A DNA stretch of 16,774 nucleotides from CAZZDA01 sp964652585 (GTDB lineage: Bacteria; Patescibacteriota; Patescibacteriia; UBA1544). The notes under the pieces were generated by a model. It ran no database searches. It had not been told where the DNA came from and worked only from the letters and a program-made list of their open reading frames with translations. Positions 7,592-14,628 of this stretch are shown here, piece by piece (the first letter of the stretch is position 1; every line of letters starts with the position of its first letter). The stretch lies in NCBI GenBank assembly GCA_964652585.1, contig CAZZDA010000017.1:1-16774 (forward strand), written 5' to 3'. Made by a program: the position numbers and the translations under genes.

Positions 7592-7783
7592 TTAGGCAAG
7601 GCAAGGAATGCTGGGTTTTTGTACGGCGTTAATTATATGCGCCATGGTAAATGTCTTGCCGGATCCCGTTACACCCAAAAGTGTCTGGTGCTTGTAGTTT
7701 TTTTGCAAGCCACTCACAAGCTGCTCAATCGTAGTTGGCTGATCACCCTTTGGCGTGAGTGTTGTGTCAAGTTCAAAATTCAT
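7592..7783 (-). pseudogene. Relic of a second uvrB, 5' end only
   Basis: Starting from the ATG at 7783, the frame encodes about 57 residues aligned with the start of UvrB. By hand count 44 of 57 match the intact copy at 2355-4232, including the full Walker A GVTGSGKT. Homology stops after VQKP near 7610, and six unrelated codons lead to a stop at 7592. The other ~570 residues are gone. The differences are spread over the fragment, so it is not a recent copy of the neighbouring gene. It may descend from an older duplication or be the displaced resident allele after a foreign uvrB arrived. The fragment is on the same strand as intact uvrB, and metG lies between them. A short ATPase-less P-loop peptide could still be translated, but I see no reason to expect function. 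Confidence 0.85.
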
Positions 7784-7838
7784 AGTGAACGTAGCGTAAC
7801 ACAAGATAGCTCGTGCAGTAAAGTGTGTACGAATATAT

Positions 7839-7868
7839 TTGGTGGCTACACTAAAAATATGTTATACT
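7839..7868 (+). promoter_or_regulatory. Promoter of the acyltransferase-kinase cluster
   Basis: TATACT (7863-7868) is preceded by TATGT, forming an extended -10 (TATGTTATACT). A weak -35, TTGGTG (7839-7844), lies 18 bp upstream. The predicted leader to the ATG at 7917 is about 40 nt. No Shine-Dalgarno sequence is evident before that ATG. Confidence 0.5.
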
Positions 7869-7916
7869 ACAAACGCTTTTATATCATAACTCACATGAAT
7901 TGCGATACGTTAGTAC

Positions 7917-8627
7917 ATGTTTCTTACAACAAAAAAAATGGCAGCAAAATTTTCTTCTGGCGTACGCAAGCGCGCGTACTACAGGTTGCTTTTAGTGTGT
8001 GAAGTTATCGCGGCGCTTGTTTTAAGAATTGTATATAGCAGCTTTGCACGACTTACAGTTCGTAATGCTTACTTGCTGCAAAACGTACAACCCCCGTATA
8101 TTATTGTGTCTAATCACGCGAACTATAATGATCCATTTATCATTGGCGCAGCTACGTTTTTTAGCCAGAAGAAGATTCTACCATACTGTTTTATGACGTT
8201 GCCTCGGTTTTTAAAGTGGCCTGTTGCGGGACAGCTTATTCGTCTTTTAGGATCATTTCCGGTGTTCCCAAAAAATGGAGGGTTGGAAGCATCGCTCAAA
8301 GTGGCGGTCAATATTCTTAGAGAGAAGAGGGGGAGCATTATTATGTTTCCCGAGGGAAAAAGGGAAGTGAATCACCACCATCATAACGCGCGGCCGGGAA
8401 TAGCGTATTTAATGAAACAATTTCCAGGCATTCCCGTTGTACCTATGTTTATCAAAGGCAATAAACCCATACCACCATGGCAATTTTTTCTTGGCCGTAT
8501 GAAGCTAACAGTTACTATTGGAGAGCCATTCACTTGCGAAAGTTTGCAATGTAAGAATATGGATGATCGTGCGCTTGCGAAAGAGGTTATGCGGAAGGTG
8601 ACGGCGCTTGAGCGAGCGAAAGAGTAA
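7917..8627 (+). CDS. PlsC-family acyltransferase (OlsA-like candidate)
   Basis: Membrane-associated glycerolipid-type O-acyltransferase that moves an acyl chain from ACP or CoA to a hydroxyl of a lysolipid. The 236-aa protein has a hydrophobic N-terminal anchor at about 22-41 and the family blocks: SNHANYND with the catalytic H-x4-D pair (H67, D72), the substrate block GSFPVFPKNGG (112-122), FPEGKRE (144-150) and the VPMFIKG segment (175-181). In standard bacteria this fold makes phosphatidic acid (PlsC) or acylates lyso-ornithine lipid (OlsA). The neighbours, a methyltransferase and an OlsB/FeeM-like N-acyltransferase, favour an aminolipid role, by inference. An in-frame ATG at 7938 is an alternative start. 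It heads a five-gene unit. The HHHH run at 153-156 is natural in context. Confidence 0.85.
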   Translation: MFLTTKKMAAKFSSGVRKRAYYRLLLVCEVIAALVLRIVYSSFARLTVRNAYLLQNVQPPYIIVSNHANYNDPFIIGAATFFSQKKILPYCFMTLPRFLKWPVAGQLIRLLGSFPVFPKNGGLEASLKVAVNILREKRGSIIMFPEGKREVNHHHHNARPGIAYLMKQFPGIPVVPMFIKGNKPIPPWQFFLGRMKLTVTIGEPFTCESLQCKNMDDRALAKEVMRKVTALERAKE

Positions 8628-8637
8628 AAAATCTCCT

Positions 8638-9339
8638 ATGCTTACACCAAAATTTTGGAAAAAGTATTTTAAAACGTACGATGTACTCAATGAAGTTGTT
8701 CCCTATCAACAGCTTGTGAGGAGTATTGTGGAAGAAGCACATTTGCAAAAAGGCATGATTGTGTTAGACGCGGGTGTAGGTACAGGCAATGTTGCAATGA
8801 AAATGAAATTAGATAATGTACGGGTTATAGGAATTGATACGGCAGAAGAAGGATTGGAGCGTTGGGGACAGAAAGATGTCAGTGCGGAAAGTATGGTACA
8901 TAATTTGGAAGACTTACTACCTTTTGATAGCAATTTTTTTGATGTTATTGTTTCTAATAATACTCTCTATGCTGTTTCTCGCGATAAGCGGGACGAAGTT
9001 GTGAAAGAATTTTATAGAGTGCTAAAACCGGGAGGAAAAATTGTCATCGCAAATATTAAAAAAGGATTTTCTCCCTTTGCTATTTATATTTCTCATGTAC
9101 AAACTGAGCTACAGCAAAAAGGTATATTGCGCACCATCATAAAAATTATACATATGCTTCCTGAAACGGTAAAAATGTTTTACTACAATGCGCTCATCAA
9201 AAAAGAGCATACGCTTGGTGAATTTGATTTTTTTGCAGAAGGAGAGCAACAACAACTCTTACGTGAAGCGAGATTTCGGGTAGGAGACGAGGTGTCAGTG
9301 TATGCTCGACAAGGATTATTAGTTTCCGCAATAAAGTAA
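8638..9339 (+). CDS. Class I SAM-dependent methyltransferase
   Basis: A 233-aa methyltransferase of the UbiE/phospholipid N-methyltransferase type. Seen: motif I VLDAGVGTGN (42-51), the acidic ribose-binding position in VIGIDTAEEG (D67), motif IV-like FDVIVSNNTLY (101-111) and the post-motif RVLKPGGKIVIAN (127-139). The C-terminal half (about 145-200), with aromatic and hydrophobic helices, probably holds the substrate site; the substrate cannot be read from sequence. I place the start at the ATG at 8638, 10 bases after the upstream stop. A TTG at 8608 would add 10 residues and overlap the acyltransferase by 20 bases. The stop overlaps the next start (TAATG), which points to translational coupling. 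Between an OlsA-like and an OlsB-like enzyme, N-methylation of an aminolipid headgroup, as OlsG does, is a reasonable guess. Confidence 0.85.
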   Translation: MLTPKFWKKYFKTYDVLNEVVPYQQLVRSIVEEAHLQKGMIVLDAGVGTGNVAMKMKLDNVRVIGIDTAEEGLERWGQKDVSAESMVHNLEDLLPFDSNFFDVIVSNNTLYAVSRDKRDEVVKEFYRVLKPGGKIVIANIKKGFSPFAIYISHVQTELQQKGILRTIIKIIHMLPETVKMFYYNALIKKEHTLGEFDFFAEGEQQQLLREARFRVGDEVSVYARQGLLVSAIK

Positions 9340-10052
9340 TGGTATTTATGGAAATACTTTGGAAAATACGCGTTCCCGTAGAAGATGGTAAAGAAAAAAT
9401 TGTTTTTGGTATTCCAACGACAGAAGCTGAGCTTTCAGCAATGTTTGCGATGAGGTACAAAGTATATAGTGAACGAGGATATATTGAACGCAATCATCAA
9501 GAGAGCGATAAAGATCAGTATGACGATGATAGCCATACAACGTATTTTATTGCAAAAATTAGCGATCGTATTGTTGGTTCGGTGCGCATGATACGTACAG
9601 CAAAGCTGCCAATTGAAAAAGATTGCTTCTCGTTTAGAGAGCCGGAACAAATACAATCTATTCCGCGAGACAAACGCATAGAATTAGGGAGGCTTATTGC
9701 CACGCCGTACAATCAAGAGCAAAACATCTATTTCCCACGGCACGCAGTGATGCTAGGGCTTTTTATCAGTATGCTGCGTTTTGCACGCGGAGAAAAAATT
9801 CAAGGAGGCTATGCATTTGTCAAAAAAGGGCTGTATACAAAATTACAGCGTGTGCACATGCCAATTTATGCAATAACATCTGCTAAAAAAATATATGGTG
9901 ATGGTATTCTCTACAAATATTTCTATGAAGGAGAAGAGGTGATCCCTCTTTTCTTTCTTGCAAAAGATGTTATGCGCATCCTTCGCTTCTATGCATATTT
10001 TTTTAAATTGCCTTTTAGCTTTACGCTCTACCGCTACTTTCTTTCCCGATAA
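9339..10052 (+). CDS. N-acyltransferase of the OlsB/FeeM/LuxI-like GNAT fold
   Basis: Probable acyl-ACP-dependent N-acyltransferase. The 237-aa protein has an arrangement shared by N-acyl amino acid synthases (FeeM), exosortase-associated acyltransferases, ornithine-lipid OlsB and, distantly, LuxI. It shows MRYKVYSERGYIE (38-50), an Asp-rich loop DKDQYDDDS (57-65) before TTYFIA, the strand IVGSVRMIRT with R83 and LPIEKDCF, then RIELGRLIATP (113-123) with the conserved E115 and R118. The block from 134 to 150 (RHAVMLGLFISMLRFAR) fits the acyl-chain cleft helices. The tail is aromatic and basic (about 205-237), perhaps a membrane contact. The ATG at 9339 overlaps the previous stop; a second ATG at 9348 is possible. 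The product may be a membrane lyso-aminolipid or a diffusible N-acyl amino acid. The fold assignment is firmer than the substrate. Confidence 0.7.
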   Translation: MVFMEILWKIRVPVEDGKEKIVFGIPTTEAELSAMFAMRYKVYSERGYIERNHQESDKDQYDDDSHTTYFIAKISDRIVGSVRMIRTAKLPIEKDCFSFREPEQIQSIPRDKRIELGRLIATPYNQEQNIYFPRHAVMLGLFISMLRFARGEKIQGGYAFVKKGLYTKLQRVHMPIYAITSAKKIYGDGILYKYFYEGEEVIPLFFLAKDVMRILRFYAYFFKLPFSFTLYRYFLSR

Positions 10053-10055
10053 CGT

Positions 10056-12263
10056 ATGACCTTTAGCTCCATACTTCTTTTGACGGCATCGGCGTGTAAT
10101 TTTATTTTCTCATTTTTTGCTTTTTCGCGCCGGCAAAGGTCAACAGCTATTACGCTCTATGCGATGCTCACGCTTACCGCGGGCGCTTGGGGCGTGCTTC
10201 TCCATTTGTTTCGTCAAGCAGAAAATGAAACCGCCATTCTGTTCTATGGTATGGTTACTTATTTTACCGCACTCGTACTTGCACTCGTCATGGTGTACTT
10301 TGTATATTATTTTGCGAATGAATCGTCTCAAAAAAAACTATGGTTGCATTTTATAGCGTCTATACCCTTTATTATTGTTTCGCTTTTGGTGTTTATACCC
10401 GGCGTGATGATAACAGGAGTACATATTACAGATGGAACGAATGGGCTGCAATTCACCAATTGGTATTTTGTTTATAGCTTATACCTGGTTGCGTATTTTA
10501 ACTTTGCCTTTTATGCCATTGCCAGGAAATACCAGAATGCGCAGGGCGTAGTACGGCTGCAGCTTAAACACATCTTTCTTGGTTTATTTCCCATCACAAC
10601 CGCGGGTCTTGTTACCAACCTTATTTTACCTTGGTTAGGAAATTTTAGCTTCAATTGGGTAGGACCTGTTACAACACTTATTACCTTCGGTATTGTTGGG
10701 TATTCCGTATTTCGCTATCGCCTTATGGGCATGCGTTTTTTGGTCATGCGCTCTTTGGAATACCTTGGCATAGCGACGTTTGTTTATTTTATTTTTCTTT
10801 TTGTTGTTTATCTTGAACAATCATTATTTGGCAGCGTTTTTGCTTTTGGCGCATTGATGCTTGGCATACCGCTCGCTTTTGCTTTTGTCTGGGCGTATTT
10901 CCGTGTGCAGGGGTTGATAACCCGCTTTTCCTCTTCCATATTTTATGCAACATCCTACAATCCGCAAATTGTTCTCAAAAATCTCATCAATCGCATAACA
11001 GCGGTTATTGATTTGGAAGAGTTATTAGAGTTGCTCTTTGCGGAAATTTCACGTGTTATGCGTACGGAAAAAATGGCTCTTATTTTTATTTCATACGAAA
11101 AAACATATGATAAAAAGACAAAAAAAGAAATATTGCAGGAACATTTAACTGTTGCGCGCGTACAAGGTTTTGGACCGGGAGATATTGAAATTGACGAGCA
11201 TCATTGCTTCATGACGGATTATTTGAAAAATAATTTGGAGATCATTGTTACCGATGAGCTGGGCATTCCCCGTCCCGGCGTGCATAAATTAGAGGAGGAA
11301 ATTGCTTTTAAAAAGCGAGCTGAAAAGGCCGGCGTATCACTTGTTTTGCCGCTTATTACCCACAATAAGTTAAGCGGCGTGATCGTGTTGGGAAATAAAA
11401 AATTTAATGACGCGTATACAAAAGAGGATATTGATTTTCTAGACCTTGTCTCGCGCCAGTCCGGTATTGCTATTGAAAACGCGCGTCTTTATGCTAATCT
11501 TGAAAAAGAAGTTGAGTACAAAACAAAGGTTATTGAAGAGAAAACCAGGCATCTGGAAGAATTACTCAAAGTGAAGTCGGAGTTTTTAACCATTGCCTCG
11601 CATCAATTGCGTACGCCAACTTCCATAGTCAAAGGTATGCTTTCCATGGTGGTTGACGGGTCATTGGATAAGTACCCTGAGAAGCGTGAAGAATTTTTGG
11701 AGAAAGCGTATGAGGCTATTAATCGCCTGGGCGATGTAATACACGATCTCTTGAATGCAACTGAGCTGGAAGGAGGAGTCGTACGTGTTGAGCAGAAGCC
11801 AACACAAATAGAAGAAATAATTATAGACGCGATTGACGCCCGGCAGCAGCTTTTGAAAGAACGTAGTTTAACTATTGACTTCCAAAAATCTGAAAAGCCA
11901 TACCCGCAGGTTTTGGTTGATCCATTCAAGATCCGAGAGGTCATAGCAAATCTTATTGATAATGCCATCTACTATACTCTTGAAGGCGGTATTACGATTA
12001 CCATTGTTGAAAATAAGAAAAAGAATCAATTGGAGATTGCTATCAAAGATACGGGAATCGGCATAAGCCGCGAGGATCAAAAGCATGTTTTTGAGAAATT
12101 TGTGCGCGGCAGCCGATCGTCTTCTATACATCCAAATGGTTCGGGACTTGGGCTCTTTATTGTAAAAAAGATTCTGGAGGCGAATAAAGGCGGTTTGGAA
12201 ATGCAGTCCGAAGGAACAAATAAAGGATCAACATTCACCATTGTCTTACCTACCGTAAAATAG
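10056..12263 (+). CDS. Polytopic membrane sensor histidine kinase with GAF domain
   Basis: Two-component sensor of 735 aa. The N-terminal third is hydrophobic: about seven membrane segments (roughly 2-23, 32-52, 60-86, 95-118, 134-156, 172-194, 203-219), as in the 7TM module of histidine kinases, then two more (233-254, 258-282), giving about nine. A GAF-like domain spans roughly 315-480 (LPLITHNKLSGVIVLGN; DLVSRQSGIAIENARLYANL), followed by a signalling helix (481-507). HisKA carries the phosphorylated H516 in SHQLRTP. HATPase_c has N636 (NLIDNAIYY), the G1 box DTGIGIS (D665) and the G2 box GSGLGLFIVKKI. All key catalytic residues look intact. It starts 3 bases after the N-acyltransferase stop and ends 9 bases before the response regulator. 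A membrane-embedded sensor suits a lipid or hydrophobic ligand, but the ligand is unknown. Confidence 0.92.
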   Translation: MTFSSILLLTASACNFIFSFFAFSRRQRSTAITLYAMLTLTAGAWGVLLHLFRQAENETAILFYGMVTYFTALVLALVMVYFVYYFANESSQKKLWLHFIASIPFIIVSLLVFIPGVMITGVHITDGTNGLQFTNWYFVYSLYLVAYFNFAFYAIARKYQNAQGVVRLQLKHIFLGLFPITTAGLVTNLILPWLGNFSFNWVGPVTTLITFGIVGYSVFRYRLMGMRFLVMRSLEYLGIATFVYFIFLFVVYLEQSLFGSVFAFGALMLGIPLAFAFVWAYFRVQGLITRFSSSIFYATSYNPQIVLKNLINRITAVIDLEELLELLFAEISRVMRTEKMALIFISYEKTYDKKTKKEILQEHLTVARVQGFGPGDIEIDEHHCFMTDYLKNNLEIIVTDELGIPRPGVHKLEEEIAFKKRAEKAGVSLVLPLITHNKLSGVIVLGNKKFNDAYTKEDIDFLDLVSRQSGIAIENARLYANLEKEVEYKTKVIEEKTRHLEELLKVKSEFLTIASHQLRTPTSIVKGMLSMVVDGSLDKYPEKREEFLEKAYEAINRLGDVIHDLLNATELEGGVVRVEQKPTQIEEIIIDAIDARQQLLKERSLTIDFQKSEKPYPQVLVDPFKIREVIANLIDNAIYYTLEGGITITIVENKKKNQLEIAIKDTGIGISREDQKHVFEKFVRGSRSSSIHPNGSGLGLFIVKKILEANKGGLEMQSEGTNKGSTFTIVLPTVK

Positions 12264-12272
12264 AAACAGCGT

Positions 12273-12689
12273 ATGCAAAATCACACAACCAAAATTCTTC
12301 TCATTGAGGACGAAAAAGCATTAATCGAAATGTATGAGATTCAAGCAAGAAGTTTTGCTTGCAATCTTGTCATTGCTGAAAATATTGAAGATGGGTTTGC
12401 GCTCGCTGTCGCAGAGCAACCTGTTATTGTACTATTGGATATCATTTTACCCAAATCAAAAAACACGCCTGTTACTATGGGTGAACGTGATGGTTTGGAC
12501 TTGCTGAAGAAATTAAAAACAGATCCGAAAACTAAGCACATTCCTGTGGTGATGCTCACGAATTTGGATACCTTGGAGGATAGAAGAAGAGCAATGGCGC
12601 TTGGCGCGGATGGCTACTGGATAAAATCAGAACTTTTACCGAAAGATATTATTGAAAAGTTGCACACGGATTTTGGTTTTGAAGTATAA
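12273..12689 (+). CDS. Single-domain response regulator (receiver only)
   Basis: Cognate receiver for the upstream kinase, by position. The 138-aa protein has the full receiver set: acidic pair E12/D13 (LIEDE), phospho-acceptor D56 (VIVLLDIILP), T96 (VVMLTN) and K118 (YWIKSE). No DNA-binding or enzymatic output domain follows, so it must act by protein contact or pass the phosphate on. Oddly, the loop after D56 is about ten residues longer than usual: LDIILP is followed by SKNTPVTMGER before DGLDLLKKL. The start ATG lies 9 bases after the kinase stop. The stop is 2 bases from the stop of convergent argS, so no terminator fits between them. Confidence 0.92.
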   Translation: MQNHTTKILLIEDEKALIEMYEIQARSFACNLVIAENIEDGFALAVAEQPVIVLLDIILPKSKNTPVTMGERDGLDLLKKLKTDPKTKHIPVVMLTNLDTLEDRRRAMALGADGYWIKSELLPKDIIEKLHTDFGFEV

Positions 12690-12691
12690 TA

Positions 12692-14434
12692 TTACATTTT
12701 CTCTGGCGCATGGATGTCGAGAAGAGCTAGGCCATTACGAAGCACAGTTGCTGTTGCCTGAATAAGAGATAGGCGTGCGATGCGTACGCTCTTTTCTTTT
12801 GCTTTGAGTACGGAGAGTGTATGGTACAAGGTATTCCCCGCAGCAGCGGTTTCCAAAAGATAGGTGGCGATGAGCGCGGGAGCTGATTCTTGCGCCGCGC
12901 GCGTGATAACTTCCGGATAAGCCGCGAGCATTTTGGCAAGCGCTAATTCTTCAGGTGCGTTGAGCACCTCTTTTTGCAAACCGAAAAGTGCGTTCTTGTC
13001 TGTCTTTCCTTTTCGTAAAATGCTTTGCAGGCGCGCATAGGTGTACTGAACATAGGGACCGGTATCTCCTTCAAAAGAAATAGCAGACTCCGGATGAAAG
13101 GTAATGGTCTTTCTAGTGGACACCTTTAAGAGCATAAACTTAAGTGCGCCGAGTGCTATCGCATGCGCGCGGATGTTGATCTCTTTTTTGGTGAGTGTGC
13201 CGTGTTTTTCCTGAATGGTTTTTGCGGCAAGTTCTTCAAGAGTGTCAAGAATGTTATCGGCATCAACTGTCGTGCCTTCTCGAGATTTCATGCGGCCGTG
13301 TGGCAAGAGCACTAGATCGTATGCGATATGATGGCATTGCTTCCAAAAAGGATAGCCAAATTTTTTGAGTAGCGCAAAGAGTACGTGAAAATGATAATTC
13401 TGCTCTGACGCGACAATCCAGTACGCGGCATCAAGTTGATAGTCTTGAAATTTCTTCACTGTTGCACCCAGGTCTTGCGTAATATAAATACTGGTGCCGT
13501 CCGCGCGCAATAACACCTTTTTATCCAATCCTTCTTCCGTGAGGTCCACTTCAATTGCGCCGTCAGGCCGTTTATAGCACAGTCCTTGTGCAAGGGCATC
13601 CACAACAATTTTTTTTCCGTTTTTATAGAGCTTACTTTCAAAGTATACTTTGTCAAAGGTAATACCAAGACGTTCATAGGTTACGGCAAAACCTTCCAAG
13701 ACCCACGCATTCATTTTCTTCCACAGTTCGTGTGTTTTCGTATCTCCTGATTCCCATGTACGTAAAAGCTCTTGCGCTTCTTCAAGAAGACGAGGATCTT
13801 TTTTTGCCTCTTGTTCAAAACGGACATACCACTTACCTACAAAATGATCACCTTTTTCTTTCGTGCTTTCTGGGGTAGCGCCTTTTCCCCATTTCTGATA
13901 GGCAAGCATGGATTTTGTGATATGAATGCCGCGATCATTGACGATACTTGCTTTTACCACACGATAACCGGAGGTGGCTAAAATATTCGCAAGCGCCGCG
14001 CCAAAAACATTATTTCGTACGTGGCCTAAGTGTTGCGGTTTATTTGTATTTGGCGAAGAATATTCGATCATGATGCGCTTTCTTTTTCCCAAAGTCGTTT
14101 CTCCATATACTTGTTGTTCTTTCTCTATGCTGTGTATAACCTTGTGAATATAGGTACTTCGTTTGACCGTAAGATTCAGATAAGGACCCAGTGCTTTATA
14201 CTGTACAATAAGTTTGGTGGGTTTGAGTTTCTCTGCAAGCTGTCGCGACACCTCATGCGGCGAGGTATGCAGGAGCTTTGCGAGCTCAAAGCACGGATAG
14301 GCAAAATCACCCATTTCCGGTTTTGGCGGGATGGTGAGTATAATTGCGGACGGATCAATCGAGTATTGTGGAAAGAGTTCTTGAAAAGCCTTCAGCAATT
14401 GGCGGGTAAATGATCGTTGAAGTTGTGGAAGCAT
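12692..14434 (-). CDS. argS: Arginyl-tRNA synthetase
   Basis: Class I synthetase that charges tRNA-Arg. Numbered from the ATG at 14434 (580 aa): an N-terminal Add-1 domain (1-100), the HIGH motif as HLGH (135-138) in SSPNTNKPQHLGH, the KASIVNDRG block (161-169), the signature loop HGRMKSREG (379-387) replacing a canonical KMSKS as in many ArgRS proteins, and an all-helical anticodon-binding (DALR-type) domain from about 445 to the end, with GPYVQYTYAR. The frame also opens at an ATG at 14458 (588 aa). I prefer 14434 because a perfect -10 box (TATAAT) lies only 2 bases upstream of the 14458 ATG, which would put the transcription start at or after that codon. No Shine-Dalgarno sequence is visible for either. 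The gene converges on the response regulator. Confidence 0.95.
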   Translation of the reverse strand: MLPQLQRSFTRQLLKAFQELFPQYSIDPSAIILTIPPKPEMGDFAYPCFELAKLLHTSPHEVSRQLAEKLKPTKLIVQYKALGPYLNLTVKRSTYIHKVIHSIEKEQQVYGETTLGKRKRIMIEYSSPNTNKPQHLGHVRNNVFGAALANILATSGYRVVKASIVNDRGIHITKSMLAYQKWGKGATPESTKEKGDHFVGKWYVRFEQEAKKDPRLLEEAQELLRTWESGDTKTHELWKKMNAWVLEGFAVTYERLGITFDKVYFESKLYKNGKKIVVDALAQGLCYKRPDGAIEVDLTEEGLDKKVLLRADGTSIYITQDLGATVKKFQDYQLDAAYWIVASEQNYHFHVLFALLKKFGYPFWKQCHHIAYDLVLLPHGRMKSREGTTVDADNILDTLEELAAKTIQEKHGTLTKKEINIRAHAIALGALKFMLLKVSTRKTITFHPESAISFEGDTGPYVQYTYARLQSILRKGKTDKNALFGLQKEVLNAPEELALAKMLAAYPEVITRAAQESAPALIATYLLETAAAGNTLYHTLSVLKAKEKSVRIARLSLIQATATVLRNGLALLDIHAPEKM

Positions 14435-14452
14435 AGAAGTGTAGCGCAAACG

Positions 14453-14471
14453 TACCATATATTATATGGTA
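14453..14471 (-). promoter_or_regulatory. argS -10 element inside a 19-bp palindrome
   Basis: TACCATATA and TATATGGTA flank a single central base, forming a 19-bp palindrome. The minus strand contains TATAAT at 14461-14466 within it. No good -35 is visible. A predicted start around 14454 gives a leader of about 20 nt to the ATG at 14434. A palindrome covering the -10 could be an operator, but AT-rich symmetry may also arise by chance. Confidence 0.45.
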
Positions 14472-14519
14472 AGGCAACGTGCATCCCGCTATCGTTTTGT
14501 CTTCCAATGCTACAACAAC

Positions 14520-14555
14520 AGAACGGAGTCTGTTAGGAAAAAGAGAACGGAGTCT
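14520..14555. repeat. 12-bp direct repeat in argS-SDR spacer
   Basis: AGAACGGAGTCT occurs at 14520-14531 and again at 14544-14555, 24 bp apart. In the first copy AACAGA and TCTGTT close a 6-bp stem around ACGGAG; in the second AAGA/TCTT closes a weaker one. The loops expose a GGA motif. Function is unknown. Confidence 0.6.
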
Positions 14556-14578
14556 TGATAAATAACCATGTTTGTTGT

Positions 14579-14613
14579 ACCATTTAGTGTTTAATGGTCA
14601 CAAGATATATCAT
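14579..14613 (+). promoter_or_regulatory. Inverted repeat and weak promoter before the SDR gene
   Basis: ACCATT (14579-14584) and AATGGT (14593-14598) form an inverted repeat around 8 bases. A -10-like TATCAT lies at 14608-14613 with only a weak -35 (TTAGTG, 14584-14589). If real, the leader to the ATG at 14629 is under 10 nt. No ribosome binding site is visible. The ACCAT...ATGGT arms echo the argS palindrome. Confidence 0.3.
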
Positions 14614-14628
14614 TATTGAATCGTGCTT

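Noticed and set aside
8383..8394. HHHH run in the PlsC-family protein as a cloning His-tag
   Set aside because: It is internal (residues 153-156), in frame with conserved PlsC blocks on both sides, and has no vector sequence around it.
9339..10052. Calling this gene a LuxI homoserine-lactone synthase
   Set aside because: The fold and the E...R pair fit the wider acyltransferase group, but the ELGR context and Asp-rich loop look closer to OlsB/FeeM-type enzymes, and there is no LuxR partner here.
14030..14413. 127-codon plus-strand frame opposite argS
   Set aside because: It is antisense to the ArgRS HIGH-motif region, whose conservation explains the open frame; there is no independent coding signal.
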